64,000 nucleotides of DNA, taken from the NCBI GenBank assembly GCA_963735885.1, contig CAVTMP010000004.1, forward strand, positions 806,001-870,000, written 5' to 3'. Numbering within the stretch: position 1 is the first letter of the stretch; the number at the start of each line of letters is the position of its first letter. Under the pieces are notes generated by a model. The model did no database searches. It saw only the letters and a list, made by a program, of their open reading frames with translations, and was not told the origin of the DNA. Positions 35,306 to 43,589 of the stretch are shown here, piece after piece. The translations under genes were made by a program, and so were the position numbers. Source of the DNA: JBBSBL01 sp963735885 (GTDB taxonomy: Bacteria; Actinomycetota; Thermoleophilia; Solirubrobacterales; Solirubrobacteraceae).

Positions 35306-36303
35306 TCGAGCGCTACCGCGAGCGCCTGCCGTTCGCGGCGTCCGATCCGGTCGTCTCGCTCCAGGAGGGCTCGACGCCGCTCGTTCCCGCGCCGCGGCTG
35401 TCGGAGCGGGTCGGCGCCGAGGTGCACCTCAAGCTCGAGGGGGCCAACCCGACCGGGTCCTTCAAGGACCGCGGGATGACGTGCGCCGTGTCCGCCGCCG
35501 TCCGCGAGGGCGCCGAGGCGGTGATCTGCGCGTCGACCGGCAACACCGCGGCGAGCGCGGCGGCCTACGCCGCGCGGGCCGGCCTGCGCGGCGCCGTGAT
35601 CGTGCCGGAGGGCAAGATCGCCACCGGCAAGCTCGCCCAGGCGCTGATGCACGGGGCGCGCGTCATCGCCCTGCGCGGCAACTTCGACGAGGCGCTGCGC
35701 CTCGTCCGCGAGCTCGTCCAGCGCCACCCGATCGCGCTCGTGAACTCGGTCAACCCGTTTCGGCTCGAGGGCCAGAAGACCGCGGCGTTCGAGGTGCACG
35801 AGGCGCTCGGGGAGATCGACGCGCTGGCGATCCCGGTCGGCAACGCCGGCAACGTGACGGCGTACTGGAAGGGCTTTCGCGAGCTCGACACGGCGCCCCG
35901 GATGCTCGGCTTCCAGGCCGCGGGGGCCGCGCCGCTCGTCACCGGGACGCCGGTGGAGCGCCCCGAGACCGTGGCGAGCGCGATCCGGATCGGCAACCCG
36001 GCCCGCTGGGAGGAGGCGATGGAGGCGATGACCTCCTCACGCGGCGCGGTCGCCGCCGTCACCGACGAGCAGATCCTCGACGCCTACCGGCTGCTGGCCG
36101 CCGAGGAGGGCGTCTTCTGCGAGCCGGCGTCGGCCGCGAGCGTCGCCGGGGTGATCGCCCACGGGGTGGGGGAGGCGCAGCGGGTGGTGTGCGTGCTCAC
36201 CGGCCACGGCCTGAAGGACCCGCAGACCGCGCTCGAGCAGGCCGGCGCCGTCGTGCCCTGCGCGCCGGACATCGCGGCGGTCGAGCGCGCGGTGCTCGCC
36301 TGA
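35302..36303 (+). CDS. thrC: Threonine synthase
   Basis: 333-residue PLP enzyme making threonine from O-phosphohomoserine. GSFKDRGM with PLP Lys55, ASTGNTAASAAAYAARAG for phosphate binding and PVGNAGNVTAYWKGF are the class hallmarks; length fits the short threonine synthases of Actinobacteria. GTG start overlaps the hom stop. Followed after 7 bases by thrB with a GAGGGG ribosome site. Confidence 0.94.
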   Translation: MIERYRERLPFAASDPVVSLQEGSTPLVPAPRLSERVGAEVHLKLEGANPTGSFKDRGMTCAVSAAVREGAEAVICASTGNTAASAAAYAARAGLRGAVIVPEGKIATGKLAQALMHGARVIALRGNFDEALRLVRELVQRHPIALVNSVNPFRLEGQKTAAFEVHEALGEIDALAIPVGNAGNVTAYWKGFRELDTAPRMLGFQAAGAAPLVTGTPVERPETVASAIRIGNPARWEEAMEAMTSSRGAVAAVTDEQILDAYRLLAAEEGVFCEPASAASVAGVIAHGVGEAQRVVCVLTGHGLKDPQTALEQAGAVVPCAPDIAAVERAVLA

Positions 36304-36310
36304 GGGGACG

Positions 36311-37162
36311 ATGGAGCGCCGCCGACTCGTCCGCGTCCCCGCCTCCTCGGCCAACCTCGGCCCGGGGTTCGACGTGCTCGCGGCGGCGCTCGCCCTGCAC
36401 CTGGAGGTCGAGGTCGCCGAGACCGGGCGCTTCGCGGTGGAGACCGACCTCGCGATCGCCACCGACCGGCGCAACCTGTGCGTGCGCGGCTTCGCGCGCC
36501 TCCACCCGCCCGACGACTTCACCTTTCGCATCCGCTCGGACATCCCGCTCTGCGGCGGGGTCGGCTCGAGCGCCGCGGCGCTCGTGGCCGGCCTGCTCGC
36601 CGCGGACCACCTGTTCGAGCTCGACGCCGACGTGTTCGGCCTCGCCGCCGACCTCGAGGGCCACGCGGACAACGTGGGCGCCTCGCTGCTCGGCGGCTTC
36701 GTCGTCTGCGCCGGCGGGGAGCCGGTCCGCCTCGACCCCCCCGCCGGCCTCGAGGCCGTCCTCGTCGTCCCGCGCGACGGCGTGCGCACCCGCGAGGCGC
36801 GCGCCGCGCTCCCCGCCACCGTCCCGCTCGCCGACGCGACCCACAACGTCGCCCACGCGGCGCTGCTCGTCCTCGGGCTGGCGCGCGGCGACTGGGATCT
36901 CGTCTCCCGCGGGCTCGACGACCGCCTCCACGAGCGCCATCGCGCCCATCTGTACCCGCGCTCGGCGGAGCTCGCCTCGCGGGCCCGGGAGCTCGGCGCG
37001 CTCGGCGCGACGATCTCCGGCGCCGGCCCGACGATCCTCTTCTGGTCCCACTTCGAGTCCACCGGCGGCCTCGCCCGGCGGCTCGACGCCGAGGTCGAGG
37101 GCTGGGCGGCCGTCCTCCGCGTGCCCTTCGAGCCCCAGGGCGCGGACGTGCGGGCGCTGTAG
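36311..37162 (+). CDS. thrB: Homoserine kinase
   Basis: 283-residue GHMP kinase phosphorylating homoserine. VRVPASSANLGPGFDVLAAAL is the N-terminal signature, IPLCGGVGSSAAALVAGLLAA the ATP-binding glycine-rich loop and GATISGAGPTILFW the C-terminal GHMP motif. Last gene of the threonine branch; substrate is supplied by hom and product used by thrC. Confidence 0.94.
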   Translation: MERRRLVRVPASSANLGPGFDVLAAALALHLEVEVAETGRFAVETDLAIATDRRNLCVRGFARLHPPDDFTFRIRSDIPLCGGVGSSAAALVAGLLAADHLFELDADVFGLAADLEGHADNVGASLLGGFVVCAGGEPVRLDPPAGLEAVLVVPRDGVRTREARAALPATVPLADATHNVAHAALLVLGLARGDWDLVSRGLDDRLHERHRAHLYPRSAELASRARELGALGATISGAGPTILFWSHFESTGGLARRLDAEVEGWAAVLRVPFEPQGADVRAL

Positions 37163-37165
37163 GCT
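37160..37165 (+). promoter_or_regulatory. -10 of the NTF2-like gene, leaderless
   Basis: TAGGCT ends 8 bases before the ATG at 37174 and overlaps the thrB stop region; it suggests a separate leaderless transcript. Confidence 0.45.
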
Positions 37166-37173
37166 GCGGGTCG

Positions 37174-37557
37174 ATGGGCGCCGCCGCCGAGCCGCATCCC
37201 TTCCGTCGCGCCGTGGAGGCCCACGACGCCGAGGCGATGGAGGCGGCGCTGCACCCGGACGTCGTCTTCCGCAGCCCGGTGGTCTACAAGCCGTACGCCG
37301 GGCGCGAGGCGACGATGGTCCTGCTGCGCCACGTCGCCGAGGTCTTCGAGGACTTCCGCTACGTCGACGAGGTTCGCGGCGAGCGGACGCTCGGCCTCGT
37401 CTTCGAGGCGCGGGTCGGCGACCGCTCGCTCCAGGGCTGGGACTACCTCACGCTCGACGCCGAGGGTCTCGTGACCGAGTTCACCGTGATGGTCCGCCCG
37501 CTCAGCGGGGCGATGGCGCTCGCGGAGGCGATGGGCGCGCGCCTCCGCGCGGCCTGA
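37174..37557 (+). CDS. NTF2-like / SnoaL-fold protein
   Basis: 127-residue single-domain protein with the cone-shaped NTF2 pattern: an N-terminal helix with VEAHDAEAMEAALHPDVVFRSPV, then FEDFRYVDEVRGERTLGLVFEARVGDRSLQGWDYLTLDAEG. Small-molecule binding or isomerase-type activities occur in the family; none can be assigned. Twelve bases after thrB but with its own apparent promoter. Confidence 0.75.
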   Translation: MGAAAEPHPFRRAVEAHDAEAMEAALHPDVVFRSPVVYKPYAGREATMVLLRHVAEVFEDFRYVDEVRGERTLGLVFEARVGDRSLQGWDYLTLDAEGLVTEFTVMVRPLSGAMALAEAMGARLRAA

Positions 37558-37582
37558 CCTACGCCGCGGGCGCGGGCACCGA

Positions 37583-37598
37583 GCCGATCCGGATCGGC
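37583..37598. terminator. Palindrome between convergent genes
   Basis: GCCGATCCGGATCGGC is a perfect 16-bp palindrome in the 87-bp gap between the NTF2-like gene and the L,D-transpeptidase gene, which converge. As RNA it gives a small hairpin and may end either transcript; a DNA-binding site is possible. Confidence 0.4.
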
Positions 37599-37644
37599 AG
37601 GCCGAGCACGCCATCCGCCGGCCGGCGAGGCGGCGGGCGCCGGT

Positions 37645-38436
37645 CTACGCCGCGATCGTCACGGGCGAGCCGAGCGGCACCCGGGCCACCAGCCGCCGGA
37701 CGTCCTGCGCGTGAGCCCGCAGGCACCCGTGGCTCACCGCGGCGCCGACGGTCCCGGCCGCCGGCGTGCCGTGGACCGCGATGCGGTCGCCGCCGCCCCA
37801 GCCCTGGGCGATCCGCGGCTGGCGCGCGGTGAGCGCCAGCGCGCAGCAGCCGTAGACGCCGGGCCGGCGGAAGCGCAGCCTGTCGGTCACCGCGAAGCGG
37901 CCGGTCGGCGTCGGCGTCGCCGGTGCGCCGACCGCGACCGGGAACCGCCAGACGACGCGGCCGCGCCGGCGCACGACGGCCTCGCGCCGGCGCAGCGACA
38001 CGGCGATCGACCAGGCCGTGCGGTAGGCGCGCGTGCCGCGCGCCGCGATCCAGCCGAGCCGGCCGTTCCCCGCGCGCGGGTGCAGCACGCCGAGCCACCC
38101 CGCCCGGCGGCGCACGACCGCGAGCACGACCGGCGAGCCGAACGCCGTCCGGGTCCCGAGGCGGGCGAGAACCGGCCCGCCCGGCCGCGAGCGCAGGGTG
38201 GTCGCCCGCAGGAGCAGGACCGTGGCCCGCGTCGACCCCCGGGGCGGGGGCCGGCGGTCGATCGCGGGCTCCGGAGCGGGCCGGACCGGCGGCGCGGCTG
38301 CCGGCACGACCACGTCGACCGCGGGCCTCGCCGCCTTCGCGGGCGGCCCCAGCCCGTCTCCGGCACCCGCGCCGCAGCCGCCCGCGGCGCCGAGGAGCGG
38401 GACCAGCGCGACCAGGAGCATCCGGCGCCCGGGCAC
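37645..38436 (-). CDS. L,D-transpeptidase (YkuD) lipoprotein
   Basis: 263-residue exported enzyme likely forming 3-3 crosslinks or anchoring proteins in peptidoglycan. N-terminal lipobox LGAAGGC, an SH3-like stretch (about residues 70-125, ATVLLLRATTLRSRPGG), then the YkuD domain with GAPATPTPTGRFAVTD, VYGCCAL, the IAVHGTPAAG motif and the catalytic SHGCLRA (His236, Cys238). GTG start at 38436; ATG at 38421 is an alternative. Substrate for the lipidation enzyme encoded at 31273. Confidence 0.88.
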   Translation of the reverse strand: MPGRRMLLVALVPLLGAAGGCGAGAGDGLGPPAKAARPAVDVVVPAAAPPVRPAPEPAIDRRPPPRGSTRATVLLLRATTLRSRPGGPVLARLGTRTAFGSPVVLAVVRRRAGWLGVLHPRAGNGRLGWIAARGTRAYRTAWSIAVSLRRREAVVRRRGRVVWRFPVAVGAPATPTPTGRFAVTDRLRFRRPGVYGCCALALTARQPRIAQGWGGGDRIAVHGTPAAGTVGAAVSHGCLRAHAQDVRRLVARVPLGSPVTIAA

Positions 38437-38450
38437 GGCGGGAGGAAGGG

Positions 38451-39281
38451 TCAGGTGGCCCCGGCGGCGGCTCGCGGGGACCCCGTCGGGGGGGTTCCGT
38501 CACGGTCGTCCAGCAACGGGCGCAGGCGCCGGCGGGCGTCCGCCATCCCGAGGCGACCGAGCAGCTCGTCGGCCACGTTCAGGTAGTCGGCGCCGAGGTC
38601 GGGCCGGTAGTCGAGAATCGACACGGCCCGCTCGGCGGACTCCGCGTAGGCGATCGACTGTCGCACCGTCGGCCCGACGAGCTTGTCCCCGACGTGCTCG
38701 CGCAGCGACGCGTAGGCCTCGCGCGAGTGGACCGTCCGCATGTCGGCGATGTTCAACACGACCCCGAGCCACTCGAGGTCGGGGTTGAGGCCGTCCCGGG
38801 CGAGGTCGATCACCTCGAGCGCCTGCTCGACGCCCTGCATCGCGAAGTACTGGGCCTCGGCCGAGAGCAGCGCGTGGTCCGCGGCGACCAGCGCGTTGAC
38901 GGTCAGCAGGCCGAGGGCCGGGGGGCAGTCGACGAGCACCACGTCGTAGTCCTTCTTGACGTCCCTGAGCGCGCGCCGGAGCGTCAGCTCGCGACCCATC
39001 TTCCCGCCGAGCACGAGCTCGGCCTCCGCGAGGCCGAGGTTCGCCGGGATCACGTCGTCGTGGATCGCGTCGGCCGCCTCGGCGGAACCGGTGAGGACGT
39101 CGCCGATCGTCGGCGCCGCCTCGGGATCGACGTCGAAGTAGTCGGAGAGGTTGCCCTGCGGGTCGAGGTCGACCGCGAGCACCGAGAGGTCGAGTCGTCG
39201 GAAGATGTCCGCCAGCGTCCGCACCGTCGTGGTCTTCCCGGTGCCGCCCTTCTGGGAGAGCACGGCAATGATCTCGGCCAT
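38451..39281 (-). CDS. ParA/Soj-family ATPase
   Basis: 276-residue deviant Walker ATPase: KGGTGKTT at 11-18, DLDPQGNLSDYF (Walker A') and VLVDCPPALGLLTVNAL (Walker B), followed by AQYFAMQGVEQALE. Typical length and order for ParA/Soj. No parB and no parS-like palindrome is beside it, and the neighbours are a wall enzyme and an FHA protein, so it may position an envelope or signalling complex rather than the chromosome; the chromosomal ParA remains possible. Confidence 0.85.
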   Translation of the reverse strand: MAEIIAVLSQKGGTGKTTTVRTLADIFRRLDLSVLAVDLDPQGNLSDYFDVDPEAAPTIGDVLTGSAEAADAIHDDVIPANLGLAEAELVLGGKMGRELTLRRALRDVKKDYDVVLVDCPPALGLLTVNALVAADHALLSAEAQYFAMQGVEQALEVIDLARDGLNPDLEWLGVVLNIADMRTVHSREAYASLREHVGDKLVGPTVRQSIAYAESAERAVSILDYRPDLGADYLNVADELLGRLGMADARRRLRPLLDDRDGTPPTGSPRAAAGAT

Positions 39282-39314
39282 CGGGCCAGTGTAGGCGAGC
39301 GTCGGGCCGGGACG

Positions 39315-39896
39315 CTACGAGCCGGCGAGCGCCGCGCCCGCGTCGGGCGCATCCCGCATGCCGGACACCGGCGGCACGTCGATGAACCGCAACCGGTGGC
39401 GGCCGACGACCACCTCGTCGCCGTCGGACAGGCTGCCCCACTCGACCCGCTCGCCGTTGACGAAGACGCCGTTCAGCGAGCGATCGTCGAGCACGCGGAC
39501 GGCGTCGGGGCGGCGCACCACGAGCGCGTGCCGACGGGACACGGTGGGGTCGTCGAAGCGGATGTCGGCGGCCAGGCTGCGGCCGATGCGGGTCCACTCG
39601 CGGGTGATCGCGAAGACCTGGATCTCGCCGCCGTCGGCATAGGCCAAGAACTGGCCGGGCCCGTCGACCGTGTCCCGAACCTCGGCGATCCAGGCTTCGG
39701 GGTCGGGGTCGATGACCGCCGGCAGGTCCACCGCGGTGGTGTGCCCGGAGAAGAGCGAGGCCCGCACGAAGGAGTCCGCGCCGCACCCGGAACAGCGAGG
39801 CAGGAGGTCGCCCGGCGAGAGGGTGATGACGTAGTCGCACGCCGCGCACCGGAACGTCCCGGTCCCCGCGCGTGTGCCGGCGGTGAAGGAATCCAA
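39315..39896 (-). CDS. Zinc-ribbon / FHA-domain protein
   Basis: 193-residue protein. The N-terminus has two Cys pairs (FRCAACDY and RCSGCGAD), a probable zinc ribbon. Residues about 95-175 form an FHA phosphothreonine-binding domain (TRIGRSLAADIRFDDPTVSRRHALV...LDDRSLNGVFVNGE). The start is TTG at 39896: it has a GGGAGG Shine-Dalgarno at the ideal 6-base spacing, while the upstream ATG has none. FHA proteins like GarA/FhaB work with Ser/Thr kinases; none is in the window. Adjacent to parA, 33 bases upstream. Confidence 0.82.
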   Translation of the reverse strand: MDSFTAGTRAGTGTFRCAACDYVITLSPGDLLPRCSGCGADSFVRASLFSGHTTAVDLPAVIDPDPEAWIAEVRDTVDGPGQFLAYADGGEIQVFAITREWTRIGRSLAADIRFDDPTVSRRHALVVRRPDAVRVLDDRSLNGVFVNGERVEWGSLSDGDEVVVGRHRLRFIDVPPVSGMRDAPDAGAALAGS

Positions 39897-40055
39897 GACC
39901 GACCTCCCTCGTGGGAATCCCGCCCGGCCCACGGAAGCCGCGCGGATCTGGGATCACTCTTGTACCACAGCAGGCACGAAGCACAACCGTAGGTGTTACG
40001 CGACGCCACATCCCGGGGCGGAAGGAGCGGGAAGCGCCGGGTCGAATGCTGCCCC

Positions 40056-40319
40056 ATGCCCCCGCCGCCGATCGCCCCGGACCTCGAGCGCCAGCTCCTG
40101 CGCCGCAGCGTCGGGGCGCTGACCGCCGGGCGAGACGGCTGCCCGGGCTGCGGTCGCACCCCGCTCGTCGGGGAGCGGGTCCACCACTACGCCGACGGCC
40201 GGACGCTCTGCGAGCTGTGCCGCGGCCACGTGCGCGAGGCGCCGGTGGCCTCCGAGGTCATCCGCAGCAGCGAGCACGGTCACGCCGTGCGGGCGCGCCC
40301 GGTTCGCCGCGCGGCCTGA
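40056..40319 (+). CDS. Small zinc-ribbon-like hypothetical protein
   Basis: 87-residue protein with CPGCGR...CELCRG, two CxxC knuckles about 22 residues apart, likely binding one zinc. ATG at 40056 is chosen because the ribbon sits right behind it. Function unknown. Followed by a hairpin and a leaderless promoter for the next gene. Confidence 0.6.
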   Translation: MPPPPIAPDLERQLLRRSVGALTAGRDGCPGCGRTPLVGERVHHYADGRTLCELCRGHVREAPVASEVIRSSEHGHAVRARPVRRAA

Positions 40320-40333
40320 GTCACCGTCGGGGA

Positions 40334-40361
40334 CCGGCGGCGGGACCGCCGGGACTAAGAT
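40334..40361 (+). promoter_or_regulatory. Hairpin followed by a leaderless -10
   Basis: CCGGCGG / CCGCCGG with a 5-base loop (40334-40352) ends the preceding transcript; TAAGAT (40356-40361) then lies 10 bases before the GTG at 40372. Confidence 0.6.
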
Positions 40362-40371
40362 CACGCGCGCC

Positions 40372-40866
40372 GTGGACCCCCTCACCGTGTCGACCACGAT
40401 CGCCCGCCCGCGCGAAGAGGTCTTCGACTACCTGGCGGACGTCGCGAACCTCCCGGAGTTCACCGACCACTTCCTCCGCGAGTGGCACCTGACCCGCGAG
40501 GACTCCGTCGGGCGGGGGGCGGGGGCGCGCTTCCGGATGACCCGGACGCTGAACCGCTTCGGCTGGGGCGACGTCACCTACGCCGACCTCGAGCGGCCCC
40601 GTCGCCTCGTGGCCCGCGGCCGGGGCGGGAAGGGCAATCGCATCCGCTCGCTGTCGACCTGGGCGCTCTCACCCGGGTCCGGCGGGACCACGAAGGTCGA
40701 GTGGACCTACGAGACCGAGCCGGCGAAGCCGAGCGACCGGATCATGGAGTCGCTCGGCGCGCGCGGGTGGACCCGGCGCCAGCACCGCAGGGCGCTCCGG
40801 CGGCTGCGGGCGATCCTCGAGGAGGACCGCGATCGCGGCGCCCGGGCGACGGTCGCGGCCGGATGA
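40372..40866 (+). CDS. SRPBCC (polyketide cyclase/START-like) protein
   Basis: 164-residue single-domain protein. VSTTIARPREEVFDYLADVANLPEFTDHFL is the usual SRPBCC opening strand and helices, with a basic C-terminal helix (TRRQHRRALRRLRAIL). A hydrophobic ligand cavity is expected; ligand unknown. GTG start fits the -10 spacing. Its stop overlaps an ATG at 40863, but the lipoprotein behind it more likely starts at 40890. Confidence 0.78.
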   Translation: MDPLTVSTTIARPREEVFDYLADVANLPEFTDHFLREWHLTREDSVGRGAGARFRMTRTLNRFGWGDVTYADLERPRRLVARGRGGKGNRIRSLSTWALSPGSGGTTKVEWTYETEPAKPSDRIMESLGARGWTRRQHRRALRRLRAILEEDRDRGARATVAAG

Positions 40867-40875
40867 GGATGCCCG

Positions 40876-40881
40876 TAGACT
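40876..40881 (+). promoter_or_regulatory. -10 of the lipoprotein gene
   Basis: TAGACT ends 8 bases before GTG at 40890 and lies inside the end of the SRPBCC region. It supports the 40890 start and a leaderless transcript. Confidence 0.5.
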
Positions 40882-40889
40882 GCCGCGCC

Positions 40890-41493
40890 GTGTCGGCCCT
40901 GCGTCGCCCTCTCGCCCTCGCGCTGGCCGGCCTGTGCGCGGTGGGCCTGTCCGCCTGCAACTGGAACGGCGACAGCGAGGCACGGAGCTTCGCGCCGAAC
41001 GAGGGCGTCTACGTGCAGATCGGCGACATCGCCTACCAGGTGCAGGTCTCGCGCCAGCTCAACGCGGCGAGCCTGGAGGACCGGGAGTACTTCGCCGGCG
41101 TGCCGCTGGCCGCGCGGGTGCTCCCGCCGCGACAGGAGTGGTTCGCCGTCTGGGTCCGCGCGCAGAGCCAGACGAGCAAGCCGCGCCCGATGGCCGCCGA
41201 CTTCCGGATGGTCGACACCCTCGGCACCGTCTACCGCCCGATCCCGCTGCCGCCCGAGAACCCGCTCGGCTACCGCGCGAAGGTCCTCGACCGGCCCGGG
41301 CGACTCCGGCGAGACCTACAGCGGGATCGGGCTGTCCCCCGCGCCGGACACCCCGGCGAGCCGCTCCGGGCCGGTGGCCGGCGGCGTCCTGATCTTCCGG
41401 GTGAGCATCGACGTGTACCAGAACCGCCCGCTGATCCTGAGGATCAAGGGGCCGCCGGGCACGAGGCCCGCGAGCGTCGTCCTCGACCTCTAG
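40890..41493 (+). CDS. Hypothetical lipoprotein (one frameshift as read)
   Basis: About 200-residue lipoprotein. From GTG 40890 the protein opens with a basic n-region, LALALAGLCAVG and the lipobox LSAC, a better fit than the longer ATG form at 40863. The mature part has YVQIGDIAYQVQVSRQLN and EWFAVWVRAQSQ, an all-beta pattern seen in DUF4352-like proteins. One extra G in a GGG run near 41300 shifts the frame; the second part ends ...GTRPASVVLDL. Ligand unknown. Confidence 0.65.
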
Positions 41494-41519
41494 GCGATCG
41501 GTTCGGCTCCCCGGCCGCC

Positions 41520-41789
41520 ATGACCGTCGACCCCGATCGCCCGTGGCTCGGCGACGAGCCCTCGGGGCGGCCGGACTCGAGCTTCGAGCCCTGGCCCGCC
41601 GGGCTCGGGGTGTTCACCGCGGTCTCGATCCCCATCGTCCTCGTCGGGCTGACCCGCGACGGCGGGGTCGACGCCGGCATCGTCGTGCTGGGGATCCTGA
41701 TCGGGCTGATCGCCGGGATCGCCACCGGCGTGGCGATCGAGCGGCGGGGCGGTCGCTGGCCGGAGCCCCCGCCGGGCGAGGAGCCGTGA
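41520..41789 (+). CDS. Small two-helix membrane protein
   Basis: 89-residue protein with two predicted helices (LGVFTAVSIPIVLVGL and GIVVLGILIGLIAGIATGVAI) between a Pro/Asp-rich N-terminus and a Pro-rich C-terminus. No family recognised. It lies 27 bases after the lipoprotein, probably in the same transcript. Confidence 0.6.
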   Translation: MTVDPDRPWLGDEPSGRPDSSFEPWPAGLGVFTAVSIPIVLVGLTRDGGVDAGIVVLGILIGLIAGIATGVAIERRGGRWPEPPPGEEP

Positions 41790-41801
41790 GGCCGCCCGCG
41801 C

Positions 41802-43511
41802 CTACCGCAGGCCCGCGACGAGGATCTCGCGCGCGACCGGCGCGGCCGCGTCGCCCCCGGCCCCGGCGCTGACCAGCAGCACGCCCACCGCGAGCTTCGC
41901 GCGCCGGGCCGGGGCGAACGCCACGAACCAGGCGTCGGTGTCCTGGGGGCCGCCCGCGCCCGGCTGCGTCGTGTCCCGCAGCTCGGCCGTCCCCGTCTTG
42001 CCCGCCACCGCCACGCCGGGGATCTGGGCGGCGGTTCCCGTGCCGCCGGTCACCACGCCGCGCATCAGCGTGGTCATGGTGGCGGCGACGCGCGGAGCGA
42101 CCACGCGGGACGCCCGCCCGCGCCGTCCGGCCTGGAGCACGGGCCGGACGCGGACGCCGTCGTTCGCGATCGTCGCCGCCACCGAGGTCATCGAGAGCGC
42201 CGTGGCCTGGACCTCGCCCTGGCCGATCGCGGTCGAGCCCACGGCGAGGTCGTCGCCGACCGCGTTCGCGGCGGGGATCGTCGGGGTCTCGGCACCCGGG
42301 ATCGCGATCGGCTCGTTGAACCCGAAGCGCTCGGCGGCGGCGACGAGCTTCGCCGCGCCGAGCTTGGCGCCGAGCGGGGCGAAGACCGAGTTGCACGACT
42401 CCGCGAAGCTCGTCGCGAAGGATCCGCCGCACGACTCGCCGCCCGCGTTGGAGAGCGTGACCCCTTCGAGCACCGCGCCGGAGCGGACGGGGAAGGTGGT
42501 CTGCGGGGTCACGATCCGCGCGGCGAGCGCGGCGGAGGCCGTCACGACCTTGAACGTGGAGCCGGGCGGCTGCAGGGCGCTGAACGCCACGCCGGCCAGG
42601 GCGAGGACCTCGCCGGTGCCGGGGACGATGGCCGCGGCGCCCCCGTAGCGGCCGCCGAGCGCCGTGATCGCCGCGCGCTCGACGGCCGCGGAGATCGAGC
42701 TGCGCACGGTGCGGCCGGGCCGCGGCGCGGAGCGCGCGAGGGTGCGGGAGCCGGCGAGCAGCGTGCCGCCCGGCGTGCCCGCCAGCGGCGCCTGGAAGAC
42801 CCGCTCGAGCCCGGAGATGCCGACGTCCGCGTCCGGTGGGTACCCGCGCGCCCGGTAGAAGGCGCGGCGGTCCGCGGGGATCGGCCCGAGACGCCCCGCG
42901 ATCTCGGCGGCGACGTCCGGGGCGGTCGAGGTGCGGTTCGCGCCGGCGGCGAGCGTGGTCCCGTCGCGGGCCTCGAGGTCGCCCCGGGCGGCGAGCGCCG
43001 TCCGGCGGGAGAGCCGCTCACCCGCGCGCAGGCCCGGGAAGACGATCTCCGGTCGCCAGGCCACGTGGGCGTCCTCGCCCGATCCGTCCAGCGGGATCCG
43101 CGCGACCGCGCGCAACGTGCCGAACACCCGCGTGGAGACGGTCGTGGGCACCGGCACCGTGCCGTTCTCGCCGTCCTCGGCCCCGCCGGGCTTCAGCGCG
43201 AGCTCGGTCGCGGTGTCGGCCGCGGCCCGGTAGGCCGCGGCGAACGCGTCGGGACCGATCCGCCGTCGCGCGCCGTCGGAGAGCAGGGCGTACATCGCCG
43301 GGTAGTCCGCGCGGGCCCAGGCCCGCACGTAGCGCTCCGCGGTCCGTCGCTCGGCCCGCCCCGGCGCCGTGCCGCAGCTCACGCCGTAGACGAACGCCGC
43401 GATGGCGACGAGCGCGAGCGGAAGCAGGCGCGTGAGAGCCCGGCGGGGGTTCGCCGCCGCGGGCGAGAAGCGCGGCGGCGCCGCGTCCGTTGATCGACCT
43501 CCTCCGGCCAC
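41802..43511 (-). CDS. Penicillin-binding transpeptidase with NTF2-like N-terminal domain
   Basis: 569-residue class B-like D,D-transpeptidase. One membrane helix (about 28-46), an NTF2-like/MecA-N domain (about 50-150), a linker, then the transpeptidase with Ser318-TFK (SxxK), Ser372-CN (SxN) and Lys505-TG (KTG). Order and length match the PBP2/MecA-like family of Gram-positives. Two Cys flank the SxN region (ESCGG, ESCNS). GTG at 43511 is divergent from the MarP-like gene. It probably crosslinks peptidoglycan in the outer face of the membrane; MecA-type domains do not by themselves mean drug resistance. Confidence 0.88.
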   Translation of the reverse strand: MAGGGRSTDAAPPRFSPAAANPRRALTRLLPLALVAIAAFVYGVSCGTAPGRAERRTAERYVRAWARADYPAMYALLSDGARRRIGPDAFAAAYRAAADTATELALKPGGAEDGENGTVPVPTTVSTRVFGTLRAVARIPLDGSGEDAHVAWRPEIVFPGLRAGERLSRRTALAARGDLEARDGTTLAAGANRTSTAPDVAAEIAGRLGPIPADRRAFYRARGYPPDADVGISGLERVFQAPLAGTPGGTLLAGSRTLARSAPRPGRTVRSSISAAVERAAITALGGRYGGAAAIVPGTGEVLALAGVAFSALQPPGSTFKVVTASAALAARIVTPQTTFPVRSGAVLEGVTLSNAGGESCGGSFATSFAESCNSVFAPLGAKLGAAKLVAAAERFGFNEPIAIPGAETPTIPAANAVGDDLAVGSTAIGQGEVQATALSMTSVAATIANDGVRVRPVLQAGRRGRASRVVAPRVAATMTTLMRGVVTGGTGTAAQIPGVAVAGKTGTAELRDTTQPGAGGPQDTDAWFVAFAPARRAKLAVGVLLVSAGAGGDAAAPVAREILVAGLR

Positions 43512-43572
43512 AGCGCGCGGCAGCGTATTCGACCGGGGGGTCGGCCCGGGCCGGTGTGGGGCCGGGCGGCGC

Positions 43573-43578
43573 TACGCT
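43573..43578 (+). promoter_or_regulatory. -10 of the MarP-like gene
   Basis: TACGCT ends 11 bases before GTG 43590; leader of a few bases at most. It sits in the 78-bp divergent gap with the PBP gene. Confidence 0.5.
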
Positions 43579-43589
43579 CGACCGCCCTC

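Noticed and set aside
41802..43511. Antibiotic-resistance gene (mecA) call for the transpeptidase
   Set aside because: The MecA-N/NTF2 domain is general to many class B PBPs; nothing in the sequence shows low drug affinity.
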